Part shown: piece after piece, positions 23,843 through 31,758 of the stretch | How positions within the stretch are numbered: the stretch's first letter is position 1 | Layout: every line of letters starts with the position of its first letter | Assembly (NCBI GenBank): GCA_963727045.1 | Contig: CAVSES010000002.1 | Coordinates: forward strand, 62,001-126,000 | Direction: 5' to 3' | Origin: Bog-1198 sp963727045 | Lineage (GTDB): Bacteria > Pseudomonadota > Gammaproteobacteria > Steroidobacterales > Steroidobacteraceae | DNA: 64,000 nt | Notes under the pieces: generated by a model | The model's input: the letters and a program-made list of their open reading frames with translations, nothing else | What the model was told of the DNA's origin: nothing | Databases searched by the model: none | Position numbers and translations under genes: made by a program

Positions 23843-23867
23843 TTTGTATATTACCGTAATATACAAA
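23843..23867 (-). promoter_or_regulatory. brnTA operator: perfect 25-bp palindrome with overlapping promoter
   Basis: Arms TTTGTATATTAC and GTAATATACAAA are exact complements around one central base. On the minus strand TTGCAA, 18 bp, TAATAT, 6 nt, ATG can be read, so the -10 box lies inside the palindrome and the start codon at the expected transcription start. BrnA is the obvious ligand. The 23868-24034 stretch upstream shows no gene. Confidence 0.7.
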
Positions 23868-24034
23868 CAGATTGCAATTGTCCTTGGGCCGGGGCCCGTG
23901 CTGGCCTGCCGTTCACAATACGCAATTTAACTGCGGCGCTCGTTTAGACCGGACCGGCGAGCGGTCAATGTTGACCCATTCCGGCCTGTGGCCACCGGCA
24001 GCTTTGTGGCATCGAATACCCGATAGCTCCAACT

Positions 24035-24463
24035 TCAAACGCTGCCAATTCGCCCGGTCGGGGCACCTAAACCTACGTTAAGGCATGGATACCAAACGCC
24101 GCGACAGACGTGTGGCCCAGAATTCGCCCCAACGTGTTTGGCCTCAATATCGTTTGGGGTTACCCTTTCGAGGATCTTCACTTGTTTCGCCCGCAAATGG
24201 AAATCATAGCCATTGGACTCGAGGAGCGTGTAAGCGTCGGCAACAGACCACCCAGTGACGCCAAAGCCATACGGAAATGTGGGATCGTCGGGAAACGAAA
24301 GCCAGTAGCTAATCAGATCAGTGGATTGCACAGAGCCTCCGCAATCAATTGGGCTGCAAACCTTCCACAACAACTCGTGGGCTTTCCAGGGATATCCAAT
24401 GACGCAATGGTTCTCTTGCCGCCGCGATCGCACAACATCCTCGACATGTTGGGCTACGCGCAC
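24035..24463 (-). CDS. Hypothetical protein
   Basis: Up to 142 residues; the real start is uncertain because the first 45 residues look less protein-like than the rest. The middle and end (ISYWLSFPDDPTFPYGFGVT, AYTLLESNGYDFHLRAKQV, ANSGPHVCRGVWYPCLN) have the look of a conserved globular domain that I cannot name. The N-terminal part may be fused by frameshift or be untranslated. It lies in the att3-att2 segment with BrnTA and a membrane protein. Confidence 0.5.
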   Translation of the reverse strand: MRVAQHVEDVVRSRRQENHCVIGYPWKAHELLWKVCSPIDCGGSVQSTDLISYWLSFPDDPTFPYGFGVTGWSVADAYTLLESNGYDFHLRAKQVKILERVTPNDIEAKHVGANSGPHVCRGVWYPCLNVGLGAPTGRIGSV

Positions 24464-24564
24464 TCATGACCCGATAGAGACGGTCGTTAATGGATGCTAA
24501 TCGGCGCCTCACCCGAGCTATTCCATGCATCGCCGATGACCTACGCCGCCCATCGCCACGATCA

Positions 24565-25302
24565 TTACTCGACTGCAGTCTCCCCGCGCCTCGCCCCGCC
24601 GAGCTTGTCGAGACCATCTTCTTTTTCAATATTGAGAAACAACCGCAAATAATCTAATTGACCCTGCGCCTCGATGGTCTTGCTCGTCAGCTCGTCAAGC
24701 TGGCGTATATCAAGTTGCTCTGGCGGCGCACTGGCGGCCATCGCGCCAGCAGTCTTCATCGTGGGTATGAAGGCCGTCTGTGCGTTTATGAGATCGAGCA
24801 GCAGACGGTAGAACCACGCCTCCTTCGAGAGTTCCTTTTGCGGCATCAGAGCGAGCGCTCCGCTCTGGTGAACTGATTGCCACGCGCCATCGAGCGTCGC
24901 ATACAGGTCCACGGAATAGTCGAGCTTGCCATCGGGCAAAGCGTGGGAACGCAGGGCGTGAATCACCCTAAGATCGACTTCGAGCTCTCGCTGCATTCTC
25001 TCAACCCCGGCCACATTCTTCTGCCAGGCTCGTCGGTTATCTTCTAGTTCAGCGGCCAACTCGCTCCGTGCCTCCGATAATTGATGGCGCTGGTGAAGAT
25101 ATTCCACGGTTTTCTCGAGCGCGAGCGCCAGCAGAAGGCCACAGGCAATCGTGGCGATGTGGATGAAGAAACCTTTCCAGGTGTGAATCGATTCGTGAGG
25201 GGCGTGCACATCGAGCATGGGCGCTGAGGTCTCCGATGTGGAGCGCGTTTCCGCATTTGGGGGCGCCGCAGCCTTCGGGCTATCGGCATATATCTGCGGC
25301 AT
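24565..25302 (-). CDS. Single-pass membrane protein of unknown function
   Basis: 245 residues. After about 30 disordered residues it reads APHESIHTWKGFFIHIATIA and GLLLALALEKTVEYLHQRHQ: a conserved amphipathic start followed by one membrane helix. A long helical, probably coiled-coil region (ARSELAAELEDNRRAWQKNV) and an Ala/Leu-rich C-terminal half follow. Similar proteins with the pattern H-T-W-(K/R)-x-FFIHI are widespread in Proteobacteria and Acidobacteria without known function. It is cargo of the small att3-att2 element. Confidence 0.75.
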   Translation of the reverse strand: MPQIYADSPKAAAPPNAETRSTSETSAPMLDVHAPHESIHTWKGFFIHIATIACGLLLALALEKTVEYLHQRHQLSEARSELAAELEDNRRAWQKNVAGVERMQRELEVDLRVIHALRSHALPDGKLDYSVDLYATLDGAWQSVHQSGALALMPQKELSKEAWFYRLLLDLINAQTAFIPTMKTAGAMAASAPPEQLDIRQLDELTSKTIEAQGQLDYLRLFLNIEKEDGLDKLGGARRGETAVE

Positions 25303-25913
25303 TTCTGGTCCGGATCGTCGGTAGCCCTCCCCGATTCCAGCCGTTCGCCCTTCTCAAGGGTCAGCTCACGTTACGCCCAGACGGCTGAGGTCCGTTGGTG
25401 AAAAACTCCACAATTCCCGAAGCCCGGCGATGCGCAATGCCGGCGATGCCTTTATTTGCGGCGTATTTCGCTATCCGGCATATCAATTGACCGTATTTCC
25501 TGGCGCTGGAATCGCTGGAAAATTTCTACCGTCAGAAATACCGTCAAAAAGTTTCGCTTAAGGGTCGGGGGCCAAAAATACGGCATAGCACCAACCGTTA
25601 TTTTTCAGAGGCTTGCGCGTTCAGGCGATAGATCGCGATAGATGCCGAAACGCCCTTTTCACTCCCACTCAATCGTCGCCGGCACCTGCAAATGCCTGAA
25701 ATAGAGAGGCTTTTCATCAAGCCATCCCGGACTTACCGTCAGAAACACCGTCGAAATATCTCGCTTGAAGGCGATAGACGGCGATAGATGCCGAAAGCAA
25801 TTGCCTCAGGTCGACGGATCTCACCGGATAGCGCAGTAAACCTTCCGATATGTTTTCCATAAAATGGAATCCGCAGTTCCATTTTTGGGAATCCGGGGTT
25901 ATGCTTTGTCCCC
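25303..25913. repeat. Island junction att2 with left-end modules, and higBA operator
   Basis: No gene is supported in this 611-bp gap. It contains a partial module (CCGTCAG and CGTCAAAAAGTTTCGCTT near 25535-25560), a 27-bp unit with two mismatches at 25624-25650, the att core at 25659 (TCACTCCCACTCAATCGTC), and a 66-bp module at 25731-25796, exactly 72 bp from the core. The 27-bp units at 25770-25796 and 23261-23287 are identical. The doubling of modules on both sides of the core suggests nested insertion or excision events. Confidence 0.75.
25861..25905 (+). promoter_or_regulatory. Promoter/operator of second higBA
   Basis: A perfect 9-bp inverted repeat AAAATGGAA/TTCCATTTT (25861-25869, 25877-25885) lies over a candidate -35 (TTCCAT, 25877-25882); 17 bp on is TATGCT (25900-25905), 8 nt before the GTG at 25914. 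HigA binding here would block polymerase directly. Confidence 0.6.
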
Positions 25914-26225
25914 GTGATCGTTATCGGCACAGATATCGTAGAAGCTTATTTCCGGTCACGGGCCGGCCATAGGGGAATCAAGGCTGCGCGATCCCAATAT
26001 GACGCCTGGCTGGCGATCGCGGGCGCAGCGGACTGGAAGACGCCGGGGGATATAAAGAAGGCACATCCGAAGGCGAGCATCTTGAAGGGCGGTCGTGTGG
26101 TTTTTAATATCAAAGCCAATGATTTTCGGTTGATTGCGTTAGTTCAGTACGCGGAAGGGGTCTTGATGATCCGATTTTTCGGATCGCATGAGGAATATGA
26201 CGGCATTGATGCGGAGACAGTGTGA
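25914..26225 (+). CDS. higB: HigB-type toxin (mRNA interferase, HigB/E. coli-like group)
   Basis: 103 residues from GTG 25914. The pattern SQYDAWLAIAGAADWKTPGD, HPKASILKGGRVVFNIKAND and FRLIALVQYAEGVLMIRFFG followed by HEEYDGID is characteristic of the E. coli HigB group, where toxin precedes antitoxin. It cleaves ribosome-bound mRNA. No Shine-Dalgarno is visible, and a -10-like TATGCT lies 8 nt before the GTG. The stop overlaps the antitoxin start (GTGATGA). Confidence 0.88.
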   Translation: MIVIGTDIVEAYFRSRAGHRGIKAARSQYDAWLAIAGAADWKTPGDIKKAHPKASILKGGRVVFNIKANDFRLIALVQYAEGVLMIRFFGSHEEYDGIDAETV

Positions 26226-26608
26226 TGAAAGCGACTTTGATTGTGATTCAAGATGAAGCGGACCACGCTGAAGCCAAGAAGCTTATCGAGAAGTTGATGG
26301 GGTCGAGCGAACCCGAGGACCGTGCACGGATGGTAGCCCAGGCCCGGCTGGTCGAGGCTTACGAGCGCTCGGAGTGGCCACGCACGGCGCCGACAGTTCC
26401 AGTTCTACTTGCGTACCTAATGGACCAGCATGGCCTTTCGCGCGCCGATCTCATGCCGTTGCTTGGTACGGCCAGCCGCGTGAGCGAGGTCTTGAGCGGA
26501 AAGCGGGACTTGAGCATGTCGATGGTGCGCAGACTCCGCGAACGGTTTCAAATCTCAGCAGACTTGCTGGTTACCCGGGGCCGAGCGCGGAACAGAATTG
26601 CTGCATAA
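26222..26608 (+). CDS. higA: HigA-type antitoxin, XRE HTH
   Basis: 128 residues, start overlapping higB by 4 bp. An N-terminal toxin-binding part (EADHAEAKKLIEKLMG) precedes the HTH (HGLSRADLMPLLGTASRVSE, VLSGKRDLSMSMVRRLRERF), the standard HigA layout. It should repress from the inverted repeat 25861-25885. It is the main cargo of the short att2-att1 element (25659-27272). Confidence 0.9.
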   Translation: MMKATLIVIQDEADHAEAKKLIEKLMGSSEPEDRARMVAQARLVEAYERSEWPRTAPTVPVLLAYLMDQHGLSRADLMPLLGTASRVSEVLSGKRDLSMSMVRRLRERFQISADLLVTRGRARNRIAA

Positions 26609-26635
26609 TCAGGACAGAACACGAGGCCTGCCACG

Positions 26636-27112
26636 ATGACGCTGCGCACGCCACCGCCGCCAGTGCTTACCAGCGCCCGCGTTGTCGCCTACGCATACGT
26701 CGATGACTTGCCCTACAATGAAGTAGGGCGCACTTTACGCCGGGGACACGCTCATTGAGGCAGTGCCCACCTTGCGATCGCAATTTACCTTGGAAAGGAC
26801 GTCGACGCGCTGCTGTTCCATTGTGACTCGGAATGGGAGGTACTCGGGACTTCTGGCGGCCCGACAATCGACGAAGCGAAGCTGCGGGCGGAACGTGACT
26901 ATCCCGGAGTGGCAAAGCGCTTGATTGATCTCAATACAATGGTTGACGAAGCGCTTCGGTACTACGACGAGACGTCGGGCGCTCTTCGGTACTCATTTTG
27001 CGGTAAGCGTTCGTTCGAGATCACCGGCCTCGTCGAAGGAAAAGGTGTGGCGATTTGCCGCGGCTGCGTGGAGGATTTTTACCAGGACTTCCATGAGCCT
27101 GGCGATCCATAA
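26636..27112 (+). pseudogene. Zinc-finger-like hypothetical protein interrupted by in-frame TGA
   Basis: ATG 26636 opens a frame (VVAYAYVDDLPYNE...) that meets TGA at 26756-26758 (codon 41) and then continues in the same phase to TAA at 27110, reading LAIAIYLGKDVDALLFHCD, ERDYPGVAKRLIDLN, YSFCGKRSFEITGLVEGKG, AICRGCVEDFYQDFH. The last two pieces resemble the ClpX-type C4 zinc finger, but the first Cys of the CxxC pair is Tyr. The full product would be 158 sense codons. Without suppression only a 40-residue peptide, or a restart at GTG 26909 (67 residues), is possible. Probably a decaying island gene. Confidence 0.6.
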
Positions 27113-27272
27113 ACGCAACGATACGTTGGGGCGAGCGGAACCGCAGCTTTGATCACCACACTGCAGGACGGTGCAGGGTGTGCCGGGAATCCGGGGTTTT
27201 TGCCAGTTATGCCGTCAATCTCGCCGTTCCGCTACAGCCTGGATACGTGGCAAAATGATGGGAGGACCCTGC
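27113..27272. repeat. Right end of the innermost island beside guaA
   Basis: The stretch includes GGGGTTTTTGCCAGTT near 27195-27210, an imperfect version of the TGCCAG element seen 60-80 bp before the other att cores, and ends at the guaA stop codon. Together with att2 it delimits a 1.6-kb element. Confidence 0.5.
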
Positions 27273-27305
27273 TCACTCCCACTCAATTGTCGCCGGCGGC
27301 TTCCC
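27273..27305. other. att1: guaA 3' end as integration site
   Basis: The last codons of guaA (TCACTCCCACTCAATTGTC on the plus strand) are the parental copy of the sequences found at 25659, 23150 and 960. The 3' end of guaA is a known target for integrases of genomic islands. Integration restores the guaA reading frame and leaves direct repeats, as seen here. Confidence 0.8.
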
Positions 27306-28847
27306 TGAAATGTCGTACACAACGCGTGAAATCCCCGGGACCTCGTTGATCACGCGGTGCACGACGCGATCGAGAAACTCGTAGGGCAATCGCGCCCAAC
27401 GGGCGGTCATGAAATCGATGGTCTCCACCGCACGCAGCGCAACCACATAGTCGTAGCGCCGCCCGTCGCCCATCACGCCGACGGAGCGCACGGGCAGGAA
27501 TACGGCAAATGCCTGGCTGACCTTGTCGTAGAGGCCGTTGCGGCGTAGTTCCTCGATGAATATCGCGTCCGCACGGCGCAAGAGGTCCGCGTGGTTCTTG
27601 CGGACTTCGCCCAAAATGCGCACGCCCAATCCCGGACCCGGAAACGGATGCCGGTGCACCATTTCCTTCGGCAGGCCGAGTTCGACGCCGAGCTTGCGAA
27701 CTTCGTCCTTGAATAGTTCGCGCAGCGGTTCCAGCAGCTCCAGCTTCATGTGCTGCGGCAATCCGCCCACGTTGTGGTGCGACTTGATGACGTGCGCCTT
27801 GCCGCCCTTGCTGCCCGCCGATTCGATGACGTCCGGATAAATCGTGCCTTGGGCGAGCCACTTCACGTCCTTGAGTTTTGCGGCCTCCTCATCGAACACT
27901 TCGACGAACATGCGCCCGATGATCTTGCGCTTCTTCTCAGGATCCGCTTCCCCGGCGAGAGCCGCCAGAAAACGGCTCTCCGCGTCGACGCGGACGACGC
28001 GCACGCCCATGTGCTCGGCGAAGGTGGCCATCACCTGGTCCCCCTCGCCGAGGCGCAGCAGGCCGTGATCCACGAACACACAGGTGAGCTGCGGGCCGAT
28101 GGCTCGATGCAATAGCGCAGCCAAAACCGAGGAGTCCACTCCGCCCGACAGGCCGAGCAGTACCTTGTCGGTGCCGACTTGCGCGCGAATGCGCGCCACG
28201 CTGTCCTCGATGATATTGCCGGTGGCCCAGTTCGCGGGACAGCCCGCGATTTCGCGGACGAAGCGGCGCAGGATCTCCGCACCCTGCAAGGTGTGCGTCA
28301 CCTCGGGGTGAAATTGCAGCCCGTAGAATTTCCGCGTCTCATCCGCCATCGCCGCCAGCGGCGCGTTGTCGCTCGACCCGATGATCTTGAATCCCGGGGG
28401 CAGCGCAACGACACGGTCGCCGTGGCTCATCCATACGTCGAGCACCCGGCGGCCTTGGGCGTCGCGATTGTCCTCCAAGCCATCGAGCAGGCGCGAATCC
28501 GCGGCCGGGAGAACTTGCGCGGCGCCGAACTCGCGATGCGTGGAGGATTCGACCTGGCCGCCGAGCTGCGCGGCCATCGCTTGCATCCCGTAGCAGATGC
28601 CGAGCACCGGAACGCCCGCTGTAAATACTTCCGCCGGCGCCTGCGGGCCTTTGGCGTCATAGACCGATTCGGGGCCCCCGGAGAGAATGATCGCCTTCGG
28701 TGCAAAGCGCTTGATTTGCTCAGCATCGGCATCGCAGGGATAGATTTCCGAATACACCCCGAGCTCGCGCACGCGGCGCGCGATCAACTGCGTGTACTGG
28801 GCGCCGAAATCGAGGATGAGGACCCGGCCCGCGTGGATGTCAGGCAT
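27273..28847 (-). CDS. guaA: GMP synthase (glutamine-hydrolysing)
   Basis: 524 residues from ATG 28847; the open frame extends much further upstream but overlaps guaB and is not translated. The amidotransferase domain has the nucleophile in GICYGMQAMA and the HxE pair in QFHPEV. The ATP-pyrophosphatase domain has the PP-loop GLSGGVDSSV, and the C-terminal dimerisation domain GPGLGVRILGE and ...PPATIEWE. It converts XMP, ATP and glutamine to GMP. It overlaps guaB by the ATGA motif and forms the guaBA operon. Its 3' end is the attachment site for the islands to the left. Confidence 0.98.
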   Translation of the reverse strand: MPDIHAGRVLILDFGAQYTQLIARRVRELGVYSEIYPCDADAEQIKRFAPKAIILSGGPESVYDAKGPQAPAEVFTAGVPVLGICYGMQAMAAQLGGQVESSTHREFGAAQVLPAADSRLLDGLEDNRDAQGRRVLDVWMSHGDRVVALPPGFKIIGSSDNAPLAAMADETRKFYGLQFHPEVTHTLQGAEILRRFVREIAGCPANWATGNIIEDSVARIRAQVGTDKVLLGLSGGVDSSVLAALLHRAIGPQLTCVFVDHGLLRLGEGDQVMATFAEHMGVRVVRVDAESRFLAALAGEADPEKKRKIIGRMFVEVFDEEAAKLKDVKWLAQGTIYPDVIESAGSKGGKAHVIKSHHNVGGLPQHMKLELLEPLRELFKDEVRKLGVELGLPKEMVHRHPFPGPGLGVRILGEVRKNHADLLRRADAIFIEELRRNGLYDKVSQAFAVFLPVRSVGVMGDGRRYDYVVALRAVETIDFMTARWARLPYEFLDRVVHRVINEVPGISRVVYDISGKPPATIEWE

Positions 28848-30313
28848 CAACCGATCCGGTAGTTTGGCGCTTCTTTGGTGATGGTCACGTCGTGAACGTG
28901 ACTCTCGCGAACGCCGGCGCTGGTGATCCGCACGAATTGCGGACGGGTACGCATCTCCTCGATGCTGCCGCTGCCGGTATATCCCATCGCGGCCCGCAGG
29001 CCGCCCGACAGCTGGTGCAATATCGCGACGAGGCTGCCCTTGTAGGGAACACGCCCTTCGATCCCTTCCGGAACGAGCTTTTCGAGTTCGGTGGTCGTGT
29101 CCTGAAAATAGCGATCGCTGGAACCATGGGCCTGGGACATCGCGCCCAGCGAGCCCATGCCGCGGTAAGCCTTGTAGGAACCGCCTTGGTAGAGTTCCAC
29201 ATCCCCGGGCGACTCCTCGGTGCCGGCGAACATGCCGCCGATCATTACGCAGTGAGCGCCGGCCGCGAGCGCCTTGGCGATATCGCCGGAGTACCTTATC
29301 CCGCCGTCGCCGATGACCGGCACGCCGGTGCCCTCCAATGCCTTGGAGACCCGTGCAATCGCGCTGATTTGCGGCACGCCGACGCCCGCGATGACGCGCG
29401 TCGTGCAGATCGACCCCGGGCCGATGCCCACCTTGACGGCGTCCGCGCCGTGCTTGACCAGATCGAGCGCCGCCTCGGCGGTCACGATGTTTCCGCCGAT
29501 CACCTGCAGGTCGGGAAACTTTGCCTTTATTCTCGCCACCGTCTCGAGCACGCCGCGCGAGTGGCCATGAGAGGTGTCGACCACCACGACGTCGACGCCC
29601 GCCTCGCGCAGTGCCGCGACGCGGTCCAGGGTGTCCGGGGCGGTGCCCACCGCCGCTCCGACGCGCAGGCTCCCCACGCTGTCCTTGCACGCATTCGGAA
29701 ACTCCGTCGCCTTTTGAAAGTCCTTCACCGTGATCATGCCCTTGAGCTCATGGTCGCCGGCGACCACCAGCACCTTTTCGATGCGGTGCTTGTGCAGCAG
29801 GGCGAGTACCTGTTCCTTGGGCGCGTTCTCGCGAACCGTGATCAGCCGATCCTTGGGCGTCATCACGGAGGAAACCGGAGCATCGAGCTTGGTTTCAAAC
29901 CGCAGATCGCGATGAGTGACGATGCCCACGACCTTCGTGCCGAGCACGACGGGAACTCCGGAGATGTTCTTCGCGCGCGTCAGCTCGAGGACCTGCCGGA
30001 TCGTCATGTCCGGGTTCACCGTGATCGGGTCGCTGATCACCCCGCTTTCGAACTTCTTCACGCGGTCGACTTGCCGCGCCTGATTGTCGACGGACATGTT
30101 CTTGTGAATGATGCCGATGCCGCCTTCCTGGGCAATCGTGATGGCCAAGCGTGCCTCGGTGACGGTATCCATGGCCGCGGAAATCACGGGCAGATTGACG
30201 TCGATTTCGCGGGTCAGCCTGCTGGCCAGGGAAACCTCGCGGGGCAGGACCTCGGAATATGCCGGCACCAGCAGCACGTCGTCGAATGTGAGTGCCTCTT
30301 CAAGAATACGCAT
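28847..30313 (-). CDS. guaB: Inosine-5'-monophosphate dehydrogenase
   Basis: 488 residues, standard length. The TIM barrel is interrupted by two CBS domains at about residues 95-210. The catalytic loop GPGSICTTR holds the active Cys near residue 303, and the flap shows EGRVPYKGSL. It oxidises IMP to XMP with NAD+, the committed step to guanine nucleotides, and feeds guaA directly downstream. It is divergent from xseA across an 80-bp gap that must hold both promoters. Confidence 0.98.
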   Translation of the reverse strand: MRILEEALTFDDVLLVPAYSEVLPREVSLASRLTREIDVNLPVISAAMDTVTEARLAITIAQEGGIGIIHKNMSVDNQARQVDRVKKFESGVISDPITVNPDMTIRQVLELTRAKNISGVPVVLGTKVVGIVTHRDLRFETKLDAPVSSVMTPKDRLITVRENAPKEQVLALLHKHRIEKVLVVAGDHELKGMITVKDFQKATEFPNACKDSVGSLRVGAAVGTAPDTLDRVAALREAGVDVVVVDTSHGHSRGVLETVARIKAKFPDLQVIGGNIVTAEAALDLVKHGADAVKVGIGPGSICTTRVIAGVGVPQISAIARVSKALEGTGVPVIGDGGIRYSGDIAKALAAGAHCVMIGGMFAGTEESPGDVELYQGGSYKAYRGMGSLGAMSQAHGSSDRYFQDTTTELEKLVPEGIEGRVPYKGSLVAILHQLSGGLRAAMGYTGSGSIEEMRTRPQFVRITSAGVRESHVHDVTITKEAPNYRIG

Positions 30314-30393
30314 AGGTAGCGTTCACGGGTTCATCTAAGAGGCGGCGCATTGTACCTTGCGCCTGCGGCGCGGTAAACCGCTATCATTTGCGC

Positions 30394-31758
30394 ATGGAAT
30401 CCACCAAAAGCGCAGCCTTCCCCATGCGGCCGGACCGCGATATTTACAGCGTTTCGCGGCTCAACCGCGAGGTCCGGGTGCTGCTGGAGCGCGGCTTCGG
30501 CAGCCTGTGGCTGGAGGCGGAAATCTCCAATTTCTCCAGACCGAGCTCGGGGCACTGGTATTTCTCGCTCAAGGACGCGGCCGCGCAGGTTCGCTGTGCC
30601 ATGTTCAGACAGCGAAATATGCTGTGCGCGTTCACCGCGCGGGATGGTCAAAAGGTGCTGGTGCGCGCGCGCATCGGGCTGTACGAACCGCGCGGCGAGT
30701 ATCAGCTCATCGTCGATCACATGGAAGATGCGGGCCTCGGCGCCCTGAAGCGTGAGTTCGAGGAATTGAGCGCCAAACTCAAGCTGGAAGGCCTGTTCGC
30801 CGCCGAGCGCAAGCGGCCCTTGCCGGGTCTGCCCCGACGCATCGGGGTCATCACCTCCCCCACCGGAGCCGCCATCCGCGACATCCTGCACGTGCTGGCG
30901 CGGCGATTTCCCGCGGCCCGAGTCCTGATCTACCCGGTTCCGGTCCAAGGCGCGCAGGCGGCCGCGGACATAATCGCAGCGCTGCAAATGGCGGGGCGCA
31001 GGTCAGAATGCGATGTATTGATCCTCGCCCGCGGCGGCGGTTCCCTCGAGGATCTGTGGTCCTTCAATGACGAACGCCTGGCGCGCGCCATCGTGGCGTC
31101 GCCCATTCCGGTGATCACCGGCATCGGCCACGAGATCGACTTCACCATCGCCGATTTCGCAGCGGACGTGCGCGCGCCGACGCCTTCCGCGGCCGCTGAA
31201 CTGGTCGTCCCCGATGCGCAGGAGTGGCTGGGTACTTTCACGCGATTCGGCGAACGGCTGCAGCGCTGCATGTGGCGCCAGATCGAGGAGCGCCGCCAGC
31301 GTCTGCGCTGGTTGACCGGGCGAGCGGCCCTCGTCAGCCCGTCGGTGCGCCTGGGCGCCAGGGCGCAACGACTGGACGAACTCGAGCAATGCCTGGTGCG
31401 CGCGCTGCGCCGCAGACTTCAGGAGCATCGCGAACGCTTGCGATGGTTGACGGGCCGAGCCGCCCTGGTGAGTCCGTCCGCACGCCTCACGCAGCAGCTG
31501 CTGCTCCTCGAGAATTTGGATCAACGCCTGCGCCGCGCGTGCCGGCAGGTCATCTCCGTGAGACGCGAGCGGCTGGCGCCGTTGGTGCGCACCCTGCAAG
31601 CGGTCAGCCCGCTTGCGACACTGGAGCGCGGCTATGCCATCGTCAGCGTTGAAGGAGGAGGAATTCTGCGCAATGCCGCGGACGCCGCGCCGGGGAGCAT
31701 GATCGAAGCGCGGCTCGCACGAGGCAGGATTCGCGCCAAAGTCGAGGGGCCGCAGTGA
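30394..31758 (+). CDS. xseA: Exodeoxyribonuclease VII large subunit
   Basis: 454 residues from ATG 30394 (a TTG lies 6 nt earlier). The N-terminal OB fold (ISNFSRPSSGHWYFSLKD) is followed by the catalytic region with RIGVITSPTGAAIRDIL, ILARGGGSLEDLWSFND and HEIDFTIADFAADVRAPTPS. The C-terminal coiled-coil stalk contains a 45-residue internal duplication (two copies of RLRWLTGRAALVSPS, DNA at 31303 and 31438). It forms ExoVII with XseB, which is not in the window, and degrades single-stranded DNA in repair. It overlaps the peptidase gene by GTGA. Confidence 0.96.
   Translation: MESTKSAAFPMRPDRDIYSVSRLNREVRVLLERGFGSLWLEAEISNFSRPSSGHWYFSLKDAAAQVRCAMFRQRNMLCAFTARDGQKVLVRARIGLYEPRGEYQLIVDHMEDAGLGALKREFEELSAKLKLEGLFAAERKRPLPGLPRRIGVITSPTGAAIRDILHVLARRFPAARVLIYPVPVQGAQAAADIIAALQMAGRRSECDVLILARGGGSLEDLWSFNDERLARAIVASPIPVITGIGHEIDFTIADFAADVRAPTPSAAAELVVPDAQEWLGTFTRFGERLQRCMWRQIEERRQRLRWLTGRAALVSPSVRLGARAQRLDELEQCLVRALRRRLQEHRERLRWLTGRAALVSPSARLTQQLLLLENLDQRLRRACRQVISVRRERLAPLVRTLQAVSPLATLERGYAIVSVEGGGILRNAADAAPGSMIEARLARGRIRAKVEGPQ

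Noticed and set aside
27273..29690. 805-codon frame as a guaB-guaA fusion
   Set aside because: The extra N-terminal 281 residues are the wrong frame of guaB; guaA has its own start with ATGA coupling at 28847.
28892..30319. 475-codon plus-strand frame across guaB
   Set aside because: Antisense shadow of a fully conserved guaB; no family sequence.
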